Below are positions 20,836 through 28,260 of a stretch of DNA of 34,553 bases, piece by piece. Both the position numbers and the translations under genes were made by a program. The DNA comes from an uncultured Clostridia bacterium. GTDB lineage: Bacteria; Bacillota; Clostridia; UMGS1810. Under the pieces are notes generated by a model that did no database searches, was not told where the DNA came from, and was given only the letters and a program-made list of their open reading frames with translations. Location of the stretch: positions 1 through 34,553 of the forward strand of contig CAKSFP010000028.1 of the NCBI GenBank assembly GCA_934454585.1. Direction: 5' to 3'. Each line of letters begins with the position of its first letter. The first letter of the stretch is position 1.

Positions 20836-21816
20836 TTATTTGTCACTTGCAAGAAACTTTTTGTGCGCCGCCTTAAGTTCCTCCGCAACCGCTTCGGGTG
20901 CGGTCGGGTTGCAGTGCGCCCACGCTCCCGTCTCACTGGACGCGCAGAATTTTATCTTGTCCTTAGAGCGCATCGGCGGGAAGAATTCTATGTGAAAATG
21001 CGCGTAATCGCTCGTGTCCTCCACATTTACCGGGCTCTGGTGCATACACATCATATAGGGAAACTTCATGTCGAACAGACTGTCGAGAGTGCCCACCGTC
21101 TCACGCAGAATTTGCGCAAGCGCCTCTTTTTCCGCATCGTCAAACTCCGCAATGTTGTGTCTGTGATTCTTTGACACGATATACACCCCATAGGGGTATT
21201 CCGTATAGAAAGGCAAAAAGACTACAAAATGCTCGTTCTCCATGATTATTCTCTTGCCGAAATCATATTCGTTTTTCACCATGTCGCAGATAAGGCATTT
21301 GCCCGTATTTTCAAGGTGTTCCTTGGATGACGCAAGTTCCAGTTCAACCTTTTTCGGAATAAAAGGATATCCGTATATCTGACCGTGCGGATGCGGCATG
21401 GTCACGCCGACAGCCTCGCCGCGGTTTTCAAAGATGAAAATATACTTAATCTTTTCGTCCTTGGATAACTCGCTGTATCTGGCCTGCCACAGATCGACAA
21501 GCTTTTTGATGTGCGGCACGCTCAGTTCCGGCAATGTGGCGGTGTGGTCGGGTGAATACAGGATGACTTCGCACTTGCCGTAGGACGGCGCAGTCTTGTA
21601 AAGCTCCGTTTCCACATCGTCCGGCACGGGCGGATTTTGAGAAAGAGCCGGGAAATCGTTGTCATACTTGAGCACCTCATATGTATCGGGCACTTTTTTA
21701 TTGTCCGGGCCGGGGCAGAAGGGACACCAGTCCTTCGGCATCTGCGGTCTGTTTTGCCTGTGCGACGCTATCATCACCCAGTCCTTTGTAAGGGGATTAA
21801 ATCTTAATTCTGCCAT
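20836..21816 (-). CDS. galT: Galactose-1-phosphate uridylyltransferase (class I)
   Basis: Exchanges UMP between UDP-glucose and galactose 1-phosphate in the Leloir pathway. The 326-residue protein is of the HIT-superfamily class I type, not the longer (about 500-residue) class common in Bacillota. The active-site motif is MPHPHGQIYG, with H144 the expected nucleophile. Metal-ligand candidates are C31 and C34 (CPFCPG) and H91 (SPDHTA). The family N-terminus RFNPLTKDWVMIASHRQNRP is intact. ATG 21816 follows GGAGGT by about 7 nt. It is first in the gal operon. Confidence 0.95.
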   Translation of the reverse strand: MAELRFNPLTKDWVMIASHRQNRPQMPKDWCPFCPGPDNKKVPDTYEVLKYDNDFPALSQNPPVPDDVETELYKTAPSYGKCEVILYSPDHTATLPELSVPHIKKLVDLWQARYSELSKDEKIKYIFIFENRGEAVGVTMPHPHGQIYGYPFIPKKVELELASSKEHLENTGKCLICDMVKNEYDFGKRIIMENEHFVVFLPFYTEYPYGVYIVSKNHRHNIAEFDDAEKEALAQILRETVGTLDSLFDMKFPYMMCMHQSPVNVEDTSDYAHFHIEFFPPMRSKDKIKFCASSETGAWAHCNPTAPEAVAEELKAAHKKFLASDK

Positions 21817-21829
21817 AAATATTACCTCC

Positions 21830-21870
21830 GTATCTATACTTTATTTAATTAATTAACTAAGTACAGATAC
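21830..21870 (-). promoter_or_regulatory. Inverted repeat in the galT leader
   Basis: GTATCTATACT (21830-21840) pairs with AGTACAGATAC (21860-21870), 11 bp with one G-T pair, around an A/T-rich centre. It begins right after the -10 box and ends against the ribosome binding site. It could be a repressor operator or a leader hairpin that masks the site. Confidence 0.5.
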
Positions 21871-21899
21871 ATTATACTACCCTTGCGGTCAATAGTCAA
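21871..21899 (-). promoter_or_regulatory. Promoter of the gal operon
   Basis: On the minus strand TTGACT (complement of 21894-21899), a 17-nt spacer and TATAAT (complement of 21871-21876). Confidence 0.75.
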
Positions 21900-21991
21900 T
21901 AGAAAAACGGTTTTGTGTGTAGACTTGTATTGAATTGTCAATGTTTGGTGACGATTCAATTAGTCTCCGCAAAAAATACTTTCGATTTGTA

Positions 21992-22020
21992 TTGACATAT
22001 CCGGATAAATATGATATACT
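21992..22020 (+). promoter_or_regulatory. Promoter of the DUF3793-flavodoxin operon
   Basis: TTGACA (21992-21997), a 17-nt spacer and TATACT (22015-22020), close to consensus. The last bases of the -10 box are part of the inverted repeat at 22018-22055, so a bound protein would block the start site. Confidence 0.8.
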
Positions 22021-22055
22021 TGCATTTAGTTAGCACAAACTAACTAAATGCAAGT
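22018..22055 (+). promoter_or_regulatory. Palindromic operator 1, DtxR-like
   Basis: A perfect 16-bp inverted repeat, ACTTGCATTTAGTTAG and its complement, separated by CACAAA. Its inner part TTAGTTAG...CTAACTAA resembles the TTAGGTTAG-CTAACCTAA type of box bound by iron or manganese regulators of the DtxR family. The assignment to that family is inference. Confidence 0.6.
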
Positions 22056-22082
22056 ATCCCAAAGGAATTATTTTTTTGAGCA

Positions 22083-22106
22083 ACGGTTAGTTTACACTAA
22101 CCATTG
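22083..22106 (+). promoter_or_regulatory. Palindromic operator 2, DtxR-like
   Basis: GGTTAG (22085-22090), TTTACA, CTAACC (22097-22102), extendable outward to about 10 bp with one mismatch. It repeats the TTAG/CTAA half-sites of operator 1 and lies just before the ribosome binding site AGGAG. Confidence 0.55.
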
Positions 22107-22121
22107 TAAAAGGAGTCCATC

Positions 22122-22685
22122 ATGCCGGAAACACTTGAAACATTGCTTGCGTACTACTCCGCACCGGCATTTGCCGGAATAAAGCCGTCAAACATCGCCA
22201 CAATTCAAAAATCGCAGATACCGAATCTGCACGGCGAGATTGACAGACTGAACAAAGAGCTGAACAGCCGCGACATTTACATAGAAATCCTGTGTGAGTG
22301 CGAAAGGCATGCCCTCGTCATGGTCTATCGCAAATCCGTACTGCAAAAACATCTGTCGCGCCCGGGTGAGACGGCATTTCTCGTCCGCTGCGGCTACAGC
22401 CTCGGCGGCAGTTTTGCCGACTACATGAGCAAACTGAAATCGCGGCTCGGCTGTGACAGCTTTCCGCACGAAATAGGCGTTTTTCTCGGCTATCCGCTGC
22501 GCGACATTTATTGTTTCGTAAACCACCGCAACCGCGGTTGCCTCATGGTGGGCGAATGGCGGGTGTATCACAACTCGGAGGAAGCGGCAAAAATGTTCTC
22601 TCGGTTCAAATCGTGCAGAGCGGCGCTTGTGCGCATGGTGACACAGCGAGGCAAAACACTTGCGCAGATTTTTTGCGCGGCGTAG
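22122..22685 (+). CDS. DUF3793 family protein
   Basis: A 187-residue protein of the DUF3793 family, commonly found beside flavodoxin genes in Clostridia; its biochemical role is not established. Residues about 85-165 hold the conserved block, with GYSLGGSFADYMSKL, HEIGVFLGYPLRDIYCFV, and VGEWRVYHNSEEA followed by a basic helix FSRFKSCRAALVRM. Cys and His residues (CECERHALV, near 60) are visible but I cannot assign them. There is no signal peptide. ATG 22122 follows AGGAG by 6 nt. The flavodoxin gene starts 46 nt downstream, so both are on one transcript. Confidence 0.85.
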   Translation: MPETLETLLAYYSAPAFAGIKPSNIATIQKSQIPNLHGEIDRLNKELNSRDIYIEILCECERHALVMVYRKSVLQKHLSRPGETAFLVRCGYSLGGSFADYMSKLKSRLGCDSFPHEIGVFLGYPLRDIYCFVNHRNRGCLMVGEWRVYHNSEEAAKMFSRFKSCRAALVRMVTQRGKTLAQIFCAA

Positions 22686-22731
22686 GCAATCTGTTTTTTA
22701 TGCAAATTCAATTCAGGGAGGTTTTTTTACA

Positions 22732-23163
22732 ATGAACAAGACAGCAATAATTTACTGGAGCGGCACGGGCAACACCGCCGCAATGGCAGAGGCAATAGCC
22801 GAGGGTGCAAAATCGGTCAATCCCGATGCGGCGCTCTTTGGCATATCGGACATCACGGCGGACGACGCCGCGTCATATGACAACCTGGCGCTCGGCTGTC
22901 CGGCAATGGGCGCAGAGGTTTTGGAGGAGGGCGAATTTGAGCCGTTCTTCACCGAACTTGAGGGAAAAATCACGGGCAAAAACATTGCACTCTTTGGCTC
23001 TTACGGCTGGGGCGACGGCGAATGGATGCGTTCCTGGCAGGCGCGAGTAACCGCAGCCGGTGCAACGCTTGTCGGCGGTGAGGGACTCACAGCAAACGAT
23101 ATGCCCGATGACGCTGCTCTGGAGCAATGCCGCGAACTTGGCATGACGCTTGCCGCAATGTAA
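22732..23163 (+). CDS. Flavodoxin
   Basis: A 143-residue short-chain flavodoxin, a soluble FMN electron carrier that can replace ferredoxin when iron is scarce. The FMN phosphate loop SGTGNT occupies 10-15 (IIYWSGTGNTAAMAEAIAEG). The conserved GCPAMGAEVLE and the loop GSYGWGDGEWMRSW, which contacts the flavin ring, are present. ATG 22732 follows GGGAGG by 10 nt; the in-frame extension upstream runs into the DUF3793 gene and lacks family sequence. The DtxR-like inverted repeats at the operon start fit control by iron supply. A strong bidirectional terminator follows. Confidence 0.93.
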   Translation: MNKTAIIYWSGTGNTAAMAEAIAEGAKSVNPDAALFGISDITADDAASYDNLALGCPAMGAEVLEEGEFEPFFTELEGKITGKNIALFGSYGWGDGEWMRSWQARVTAAGATLVGGEGLTANDMPDDAALEQCRELGMTLAAM

Positions 23164-23175
23164 CATCAAAAAGTC

Positions 23176-23218
23176 AAAAAGCGCACCGGCCGCAGTTTTT
23201 GCAGTCAGTGCGCTTTTT
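23176..23218. terminator. Bidirectional terminator
   Basis: AAAAAGCGCAC (23176-23186) pairs perfectly with GTGCGCTTTTT (23208-23218). T-runs occur on both strands. It ends the flavodoxin operon and the convergent symporter gene. Confidence 0.85.
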
Positions 23219-23247
23219 CGTAAATGATTTAATATTCCGGAAAATTC

Positions 23248-24672
23248 TCAGAGTTTATTATTAATCTTGGCAATATACTTCTTTGTCTCCGCCGCAACCA
23301 CTCCGCTGAGTGCAAAAAGTGCAATCAGATTCGGAAACGCCATCAGAGCGTTTACTATATCCGCAAGAGTCCACACAAACGACACCTGGAGATACGGACC
23401 GGCAAACACGGCAAGGATGTACAGGATCCTGAAAGCAAAGATAATCGGCTTTTTGTTACCGACAAGATACTGCAAGCATTTTTCAGAATAATAGTCCCAG
23501 CCGAGAATCGTTGTGAACGCAAAGAACACAAGACTGATCATCAGCAAAAATGCGCAAACTCCGTTTGAGAACGGCAGACCAAGCGTGAAAGCGTTTGTGG
23601 TTATCTCGACGCCGACAAGCGAGCCGTCCATTGCCGGAATGTGCGATCCTGTGAGCACAATTGAAAGACCTGTGATTGTGCAGATGATTATTGTATCAAA
23701 AAATGTTCCCGTCATGCACACCAGACCCTGTCGAACGGGTTCTTTTGTCTTTGCGGCAGCCGCTGCGATAGGTGCGGATCCGATACCGGATTCATTGGAA
23801 AATATTCCTCGTGCAATGCCCTTTTGCATAGCCGCCTTCATGGTAATGCCGATAGCGCCGCCAAATACCGCCTGAGGGCAGAACGCACTCTTAACTATTG
23901 TAACAACGGCCCCCGGCACCTTGGTGATGTTGCATGCAATAAGAAGTATTCCGCATACAAAATATATAACCGCCATAAAGGGAACAATTATCTCAGATAC
24001 TTTTGCAATTCTCTTGATGCCGCCGATTACAACCAGTGCGACAAACGCCGTCACCACAACACCTGCAATGACAGTGGGCCAAGCGTAGGTCATGCCGCCC
24101 ATGCCGAAAGCAACCATTGCCTTGCCGGGATCAAAGAAATTCTGAACGGCAGCTGTGATACCGTTGATCTGTGTCATAGTTCCTATGCCGAGTATACCGA
24201 CGAGCATACCGAAAATCGCAAAGAGCTTTGCGAGCCATTTCCAGTTGGCGCCAAGACCTTTTTCTATATAGTAGAAAGGTCCGCCAAGCACCTTGCCGTC
24301 ATCTCCTATCTCGCGGTACTTAACCGCAAGCAGGCCCTCGGCATACTTGGTTGCCATGCCAAAAAACGCCGCAACTTCCATCCAAAAAAGCGCTCCCGGT
24401 CCGCCGGATGCAATTGCCGTTGCCACACCGACAATGTTTCCTGTGCCTATGGTTGCGGAAAGCGCAGTACACAACGCACCGAAGCTTGTTACATCGCCTT
24501 CGCCGTCTTCCTCATTTTTGAGCATATACCTGAGCGCCTTGGGCAAATGTTTTATCTGCACAAACCCCGTGCGTATTGACAAAAGTATGCCTACAGACAG
24601 AATCAGAACGATAAGCGGAATGCCCCACACCCAATCGTCGATAACGCCTAAAATTTTGTTCAAATTCTCCAT
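23248..24672 (-). CDS. Alanine/glycine:cation symporter (AGCS family)
   Basis: A 474-residue inner-membrane sodium- or proton-coupled uptake system for alanine or glycine. About ten or eleven hydrophobic segments are visible. Family motifs include TALSATIGTGNIVGVATAI, GPGALFWMEVAAFFGMATKYAEGLLAVKYRE and a region with SNESGIGSAPIAAAAAKTKEPVRQG (positions about 290-320). ATG 24672 follows GGAGG by 9 nt. The glycine riboswitch directly upstream points to glycine as a transported substrate. The gene stands alone and is convergent with the flavodoxin operon. Confidence 0.95.
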   Translation of the reverse strand: MENLNKILGVIDDWVWGIPLIVLILSVGILLSIRTGFVQIKHLPKALRYMLKNEEDGEGDVTSFGALCTALSATIGTGNIVGVATAIASGGPGALFWMEVAAFFGMATKYAEGLLAVKYREIGDDGKVLGGPFYYIEKGLGANWKWLAKLFAIFGMLVGILGIGTMTQINGITAAVQNFFDPGKAMVAFGMGGMTYAWPTVIAGVVVTAFVALVVIGGIKRIAKVSEIIVPFMAVIYFVCGILLIACNITKVPGAVVTIVKSAFCPQAVFGGAIGITMKAAMQKGIARGIFSNESGIGSAPIAAAAAKTKEPVRQGLVCMTGTFFDTIIICTITGLSIVLTGSHIPAMDGSLVGVEITTNAFTLGLPFSNGVCAFLLMISLVFFAFTTILGWDYYSEKCLQYLVGNKKPIIFAFRILYILAVFAGPYLQVSFVWTLADIVNALMAFPNLIALFALSGVVAAETKKYIAKINNKL

Positions 24673-24692
24673 TACAGATTTCCTCCGATAAT

Positions 24693-24722
24693 TAAAAAAG
24701 TTGCCGACCCGCGCGGCAACTT
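24693..24722 (-). terminator. Riboswitch expression-platform terminator
   Basis: On the minus strand AAGTTGCC (complement of 24715-24722), a 9-nt loop and GGCAACTT, followed by TTTTTAATT. It sits between the glycine aptamer and the ribosome binding site (complement of 24682-24686), as expected for transcription attenuation. Confidence 0.85.
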
Positions 24723-24758
24723 CAAAGAAAATCTCATAAAAGAAAAACGAATACGCGT

Positions 24759-24930
24759 CTTCGTCCTTTTGCCTGAGAGTTTCGGCAACATCTGCCGGGT
24801 TGCGTCTTTTGAACTGTCAAAGCCTTGCATCCGTGCAGTCTGTTCCTTGCCCCTTCGGCACTCAACTTAATGAGATTCTCCGAAGTTCCCTACATTCCCG
24901 GTTTCACCCTGGAACATCATCGGGTCCTAT
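24759..24930 (-). ncRNA. Glycine riboswitch
   Basis: On the minus strand P1 is CTTCG (complement of 24881-24885) with CGAAG (complement of 24759-24763). The aptamer core has the family marks GGAGAATCTC, GTGCCGAAGGGGCAAGG and the 3' part AACTCTCAGGCAAAAGGAC. I see one aptamer. Upstream, GTTCC...GGAAC (24885-24915) encloses GGGTGAAACCGGG and may be the remnant partner stem found with single glycine aptamers. The terminator hairpin follows, so control is by attenuation. Whether glycine turns the gene on or off cannot be read from this. Confidence 0.88.
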
Positions 24931-24947
24931 TTGATTGTACAATAAAA

Positions 24948-24976
24948 TTTATATCACTTTTTTCGACACATGTCAA
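24948..24976 (-). promoter_or_regulatory. Promoter of the riboswitch-symporter transcript
   Basis: On the minus strand TTGACA (complement of 24971-24976), a 17-nt spacer and TATAAA (complement of 24948-24953), placing the start just before the aptamer region. Confidence 0.75.
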
Positions 24977-25068
24977 GGATGTGAGAGGGATTTGTGAACA
25001 ATTTGTTAATATTAATAGTTTTTTATGCGGAAATTTAGGTGTTTTGAGCAGTCTGTCCACCCCAACGA

Positions 25069-25097
25069 TTGACTTTTGTGCCCTTTTATGTTACAAT
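25069..25097 (+). promoter_or_regulatory. Promoter of the M50-scpAB operon
   Basis: TTGACT (25069-25074), a 17-nt spacer and TACAAT (25092-25097), about 45 nt before the ATG of the protease gene. Confidence 0.7.
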
Positions 25098-25147
25098 GTC
25101 TACGATAGTTTTTAACTAAGATACTAAGATATGAACGGAGACATCAT

Positions 25148-25768
25148 ATGAATATATTATCACTGATTCTGAGCATCCCCGGACTGCTCATAGCACTCAC
25201 ATTTCACGAATTTGCCCACGGATACGCGGCATATCGTATGGGCGACAACACTGCGCGCTACAGCGGCAGGCTCAGCCTCAATCCGCTGGATCACCTGGAC
25301 ATATGGGGCACATTGTGCCTTCTGTTCTTCCACTTCGGCTGGGCAAAACCCGTGCCGATAAACCCGGCGAATTTTCGCGATCAGAAAAAAGGTATTATAA
25401 TAGTAAGCCTTGCGGGCCCGTTTGCAAACTTCCTGTTGGCTTTTGTGTGCGCAGTTGTGTGCAAGATACTCGTCAGGTTCACCGCTGCAAGCGAAATAGC
25501 GGTGTTTTTCTACCAGGTTTTCCTCTATGCCGAGGTGATGAATGTCGGTCTTATGGTGTTTAACCTGATACCAATCCCGCCGCTCGACGGCTCAAAAGTC
25601 CTTATGGAATTTTTGCCTCCGAGAGCGAGATACGAAATGTATCGCATAGAGCGCTACTCAGGCATAGTGCTTCTCATATTGGTGTGGACGCGTGTGCTTA
25701 CGCCCATTCTCGGCACATTGTCGGGTTGGGTGTTCGCTTTGCTGTCGCTCATGACAAGTTTCATCTGA
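25148..25768 (+). CDS. M50-family site-2 protease (membrane)
   Basis: A 206-residue membrane zinc metalloprotease of the site-2 protease family, small YwhC-like type without a PDZ domain. The zinc motif is HEFAH (H20, E21, H24) in the first hydrophobic segment. The third metal ligand is D147 in NLIPIPPLDGSK. Four or more hydrophobic segments are visible, including IIIVSLAGPFANFLLAFVCAVV. The substrate is unknown. ATG 25148 follows GGAG by 7 nt. It is first in an operon with scpA (4-nt gap), an arrangement I know from other Clostridia. Confidence 0.92.
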   Translation: MNILSLILSIPGLLIALTFHEFAHGYAAYRMGDNTARYSGRLSLNPLDHLDIWGTLCLLFFHFGWAKPVPINPANFRDQKKGIIIVSLAGPFANFLLAFVCAVVCKILVRFTAASEIAVFFYQVFLYAEVMNVGLMVFNLIPIPPLDGSKVLMEFLPPRARYEMYRIERYSGIVLLILVWTRVLTPILGTLSGWVFALLSLMTSFI

Positions 25769-25772
25769 CATC

Positions 25773-26588
25773 ATGGATGCGCTCACATTCAAAGTGCTCG
25801 ATTTTGAAGGTCCCCTCGACCTGCTCGAGCACCTCATAAAGAAAAACAAACTCGACATCTGCACGGTGTCTCTTGTGCAGATAACCGACCAGTATGTCGA
25901 GTATATATCAAACATGAAAGAAATGAACCTGGAAGTGTCGAGTGATTTTCTCGTCATGGCGTCGGATTTACTGCTGATAAAATCCAAGGCACTGCTGCCC
26001 AAGCACGAGGACGAGCCGGACGAGGAGGACGAGGCAGCACGCCTGACCGAGGCGCTGCGCGAGAGGGCGCGGATGCGCCTGGTTGCGGAGAAATTCCGCG
26101 GCATGCAATATGACGGCACCTACTATTTCTTCAAAGAGCCGGAGCGGATAAAGGACACCGCCCCGGAGAAAAAGCCGTTGCCGAGCGGCAGCATAGACAA
26201 GCTGTACGGAGCGTTTCTCACCGTGCTCGAGAAAACTCAGCGCCGCGCACCGCCGCCAAAGAGAAATTTTGACGGCATAGTCGGCAGAGAACCGGCGTCC
26301 GTCAAGGACAAGGCGCGCGGACTTGTTACCCGGCTCAAACGCGACAAAAAAGTCAAGTTTGAAAACATATTCTCGGACGCGTCGAGCAAGAATGAAGTCG
26401 TGGCGATTTTCCTTGCGGTGCTCGAGCTGCTCAAGCTCAACCGCATAACGGTGTATGACGCGGACGAATCGGTTATGATAGAGCTGGACGGAGACGCCTC
26501 TGCTGACGAGATTGCAGCAGAGCTTGACGGCAGCGATTTTGATGACAAGACAACAGGGGATCAAGAAAATGAACATAGAAGAACTTGA
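25773..26588 (+). CDS. scpA: Segregation and condensation protein A
   Basis: The kleisin subunit of the SMC-ScpAB condensin that organises the chromosome and aids segregation. The 271-residue protein opens with the conserved FEGPLDLLEHLIKKNKLDI and TDQYVEYI, then ASDLLLIKSKALLPK (about 65-80). An acidic linker (EDEPDEEDEA) and a C-terminal winged-helix part (about 190-250, VKFENIFSDASSKNEVVAIFLAVLELLKLNRI across it) follow. The ATG lies 4 nt after the protease stop without a good ribosome binding site, so translation is probably coupled. Its end overlaps scpB by 20 nt. Confidence 0.95.
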   Translation: MDALTFKVLDFEGPLDLLEHLIKKNKLDICTVSLVQITDQYVEYISNMKEMNLEVSSDFLVMASDLLLIKSKALLPKHEDEPDEEDEAARLTEALRERARMRLVAEKFRGMQYDGTYYFFKEPERIKDTAPEKKPLPSGSIDKLYGAFLTVLEKTQRRAPPPKRNFDGIVGREPASVKDKARGLVTRLKRDKKVKFENIFSDASSKNEVVAIFLAVLELLKLNRITVYDADESVMIELDGDASADEIAAELDGSDFDDKTTGDQENEHRRT

Positions 26589-27201
26589 GGCAATAACCGA
26601 AGGTCTGCTTTTTGCAAGCGGCGAATCGGTGTCGGTCAAGCGCCTGTGCGAGGTGACGGAAACCGACGAAAAAACCATGACGGAGCTGCTAAGGCTTATG
26701 GAAACAAAATACGAAAACGACTCCTCCCGCGGAATCCGCATAATAAAACTCGAGGACAGCTATCAGCTCTGCACAAAAAGGGAATACTACGACTATGTGA
26801 AAACCCTGCGTGACAAAAAACGCCGTGCATCACTCTCCAACGCCGGACTCGAGGTACTCTCGGTCATTGCGTACAATCAGCCGGTCACCAGGAGTGCGCT
26901 GGAATTTATACGCGGAGTAAACAGCGACGGCGCGCTGAACAACCTCATTGCCGCAGGTCTTGTGGAAGAAGTGGGCCGGCTCGACGCTCCCGGCAAGCCG
27001 ATGCTTTTCGGCACCACAGAGGAATTTTTGCGCTGTTTCAACCTGACATCACTGGCAGATCTGCCCGATGTTGAGGCTGAATACAACTTTGCCGGTCTCA
27101 ACGACGAACTGGCGAACGAAGGACACGAAACGGAAGAAAAAGACGAAAACACTAATGTGTCGGATTTTGAGATAGAAAAGTTTGATGATGAAAACGGGTG
27201 A
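26569..27201 (+). CDS. scpB: Segregation and condensation protein B
   Basis: A winged-helix partner that binds ScpA in the SMC condensin complex. The 210-residue protein has the family signature LSNAGLEVLSVIAYNQPVTR, a middle stretch IRGVNSDGALNNLIAAGLVEE, and GKPMLFGTTEEFLRCFNL. The C-terminal 40 residues are acidic and low in complexity. ATG 26569 follows AGGGGA by about 8 nt; an in-frame start 19 codons earlier lies deep inside scpA. Its stop codon overlaps the next start (TGATG). Confidence 0.95.
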   Translation: MNIEELEAITEGLLFASGESVSVKRLCEVTETDEKTMTELLRLMETKYENDSSRGIRIIKLEDSYQLCTKREYYDYVKTLRDKKRRASLSNAGLEVLSVIAYNQPVTRSALEFIRGVNSDGALNNLIAAGLVEEVGRLDAPGKPMLFGTTEEFLRCFNLTSLADLPDVEAEYNFAGLNDELANEGHETEEKDENTNVSDFEIEKFDDENG

Positions 27202-27836
27202 TGCTTATGGCTGTCGTGCTGTGCACAATGCTTTTGATTATTTTGCTGCTTGTTCTCTTTGCGCTTTTTGCCGCAATTAACATAAGATTCACTTATCGCG
27301 GGGGCAAAGCGGACATGGAGATGAGCATGCTCGGTTCACTCATAAGATTCCGCCCCGGAGCGAAAACGCTGTCGCGGCTTGCCGCCGTGGGCGACAAAAA
27401 AGACAAACACAAGAAAGACAAAAAAAATAAAGATGAAGACAACTCCGACAGTGACAAGCGCAAAAAGACGCTTGACGGCATAAACGACATTTTCGCTCTT
27501 GTCGGCAGAGTGAAACGAACCTATGTAAAATCGCGCCCGTTTGTGCGCAAGCGGTTTGTCATAAAAAAACTTGCGGTGCACATCAAGTATTCCATGGCGG
27601 ACGCGGCGCTCACCGGCATCACGGCAGGGGCGCTGTGGTCGCTGATGTACCAAACATTCGGTCTGCTATCGACAATTGCAAGTGCACCAAAACCCGATTT
27701 TGAGGTAACGCCCGTGTATGAGGAGAGATTTTCCTTTGACACGGAGGCAGAATGCATATTAAAACTGCGTACTGCAAATATTATCGGTATATTGCTTTGC
27801 GTGATGCACAACTACAGGACGGCAAAGCAGAAGTAA
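27201..27836 (+). CDS. DUF2953 membrane protein
   Basis: A 211-residue protein of the DUF2953 family, of unknown function, often found next to ytfJ and scpB in Clostridia. A single hydrophobic N-terminal segment (VVLCTMLLIILLLVLFALFAA) anchors it. A charged low-complexity stretch follows (about 70-95, runs of K and D). The conserved C-terminal part includes RPFVRKRFVIKKLAVHIKYSMADAALTG across about 113-141. I chose the ATG overlapping the scpB stop (TGATG); GTG 27198 and ATG 27207 are alternatives. After its stop comes a 424-nt gap filled by three palindromic elements. Confidence 0.85.
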   Translation: MLMAVVLCTMLLIILLLVLFALFAAINIRFTYRGGKADMEMSMLGSLIRFRPGAKTLSRLAAVGDKKDKHKKDKKNKDEDNSDSDKRKKTLDGINDIFALVGRVKRTYVKSRPFVRKRFVIKKLAVHIKYSMADAALTGITAGALWSLMYQTFGLLSTIASAPKPDFEVTPVYEERFSFDTEAECILKLRTANIIGILLCVMHNYRTAKQK

Positions 27837-27854
27837 AGCAATGTTTCACAAAGA

Positions 27855-27936
27855 CTCGTGACATATGCTGTGTGTCAGCGAGCACCATAGCGCCGTCAGG
27901 TCGCGTGTCGAGCAGATACACAGCATATGTCACGAG
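27855..27936 (-). repeat. Large palindromic element P2
   Basis: CTCGTGACATATGCTGTGT (27855-27873) pairs perfectly with 27918-27936, 19 bp, around a 44-nt apex. The apex section CCATAGCGCCGTCAGGTCGC and its surroundings are nearly identical to P6, although the arms differ. The left flank CAATGTTTCACAAAG matches that of P4. No T-run follows on either strand. Confidence 0.8.
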
Positions 27937-27977
27937 ACGCGGCAAAAATTTGCGCACGAACATAGACTTGTGCCGTC

Positions 27978-28063
27978 TGTGTATGTGTTTTTTATTCCTG
28001 CCGACTCGGACAGCTGTGCAGTGGCGCAGAACTCGTCGTCTGAGAATAAAAAACACATACACA
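27978..28063 (+). repeat. Large palindromic element P3
   Basis: TGTGTATGTGTTTTTTATTC (27978-27997) pairs perfectly with 28044-28063, 20 bp, around a 46-nt apex. The apex holds ACTCGGACAGC and an inner hairpin CTGTGC-AGTG-GCGCAG (28014-28029), then AACTCG. The core is shared with P4 and P5; the arms are not. Confidence 0.8.
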
Positions 28064-28109
28064 TCCTTTGACGGGATATTTGCGGCGCACAATATTTCAC
28101 AAAGTCGAG

Positions 28110-28191
28110 TGTGGGTATATTTTATTTTGTGTGAGCGAGTTCAGCGCTACCGCACTGCTGTCCGAGCGAGCCGAAATAAAATATATCCACA
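28110..28191 (-). repeat. Large palindromic element P4
   Basis: The arms at 28110-28129 and 28172-28191 form 20 pairs, two of them G-T. The inner hairpin on the minus strand is CAGTGC-GGTA-GCGCTG. Compared with P3 and P5 one T:A pair is exchanged for A:T. P4 faces P3 tail to tail across a linker with TTTGCGGC. Confidence 0.8.
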
Positions 28192-28213
28192 TGAGACGGT
28201 TTACTATCCGATA

Positions 28214-28228
28214 ACCGTAACGGTTAAA
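28214..28228. promoter_or_regulatory. Perfect 15-nt palindrome upstream of ytfJ
   Basis: TAACCGT-A-ACGGTTA lies 33 nt before the ytfJ start. It has the size and symmetry of a dimeric regulator site. No -35/-10 pair is clear around it. Confidence 0.4.
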
Positions 28229-28260
28229 ACATAAAATTATTGCGAAAGGATTGATTTAAC

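Noticed and set aside
27752..28234. 160-codon open frame between DUF2953 and ytfJ
   Set aside because: It is a reading through the P2-P4 palindromes. A similar peptide appears at 30007-30189 only because P6 shares the P2 apex.
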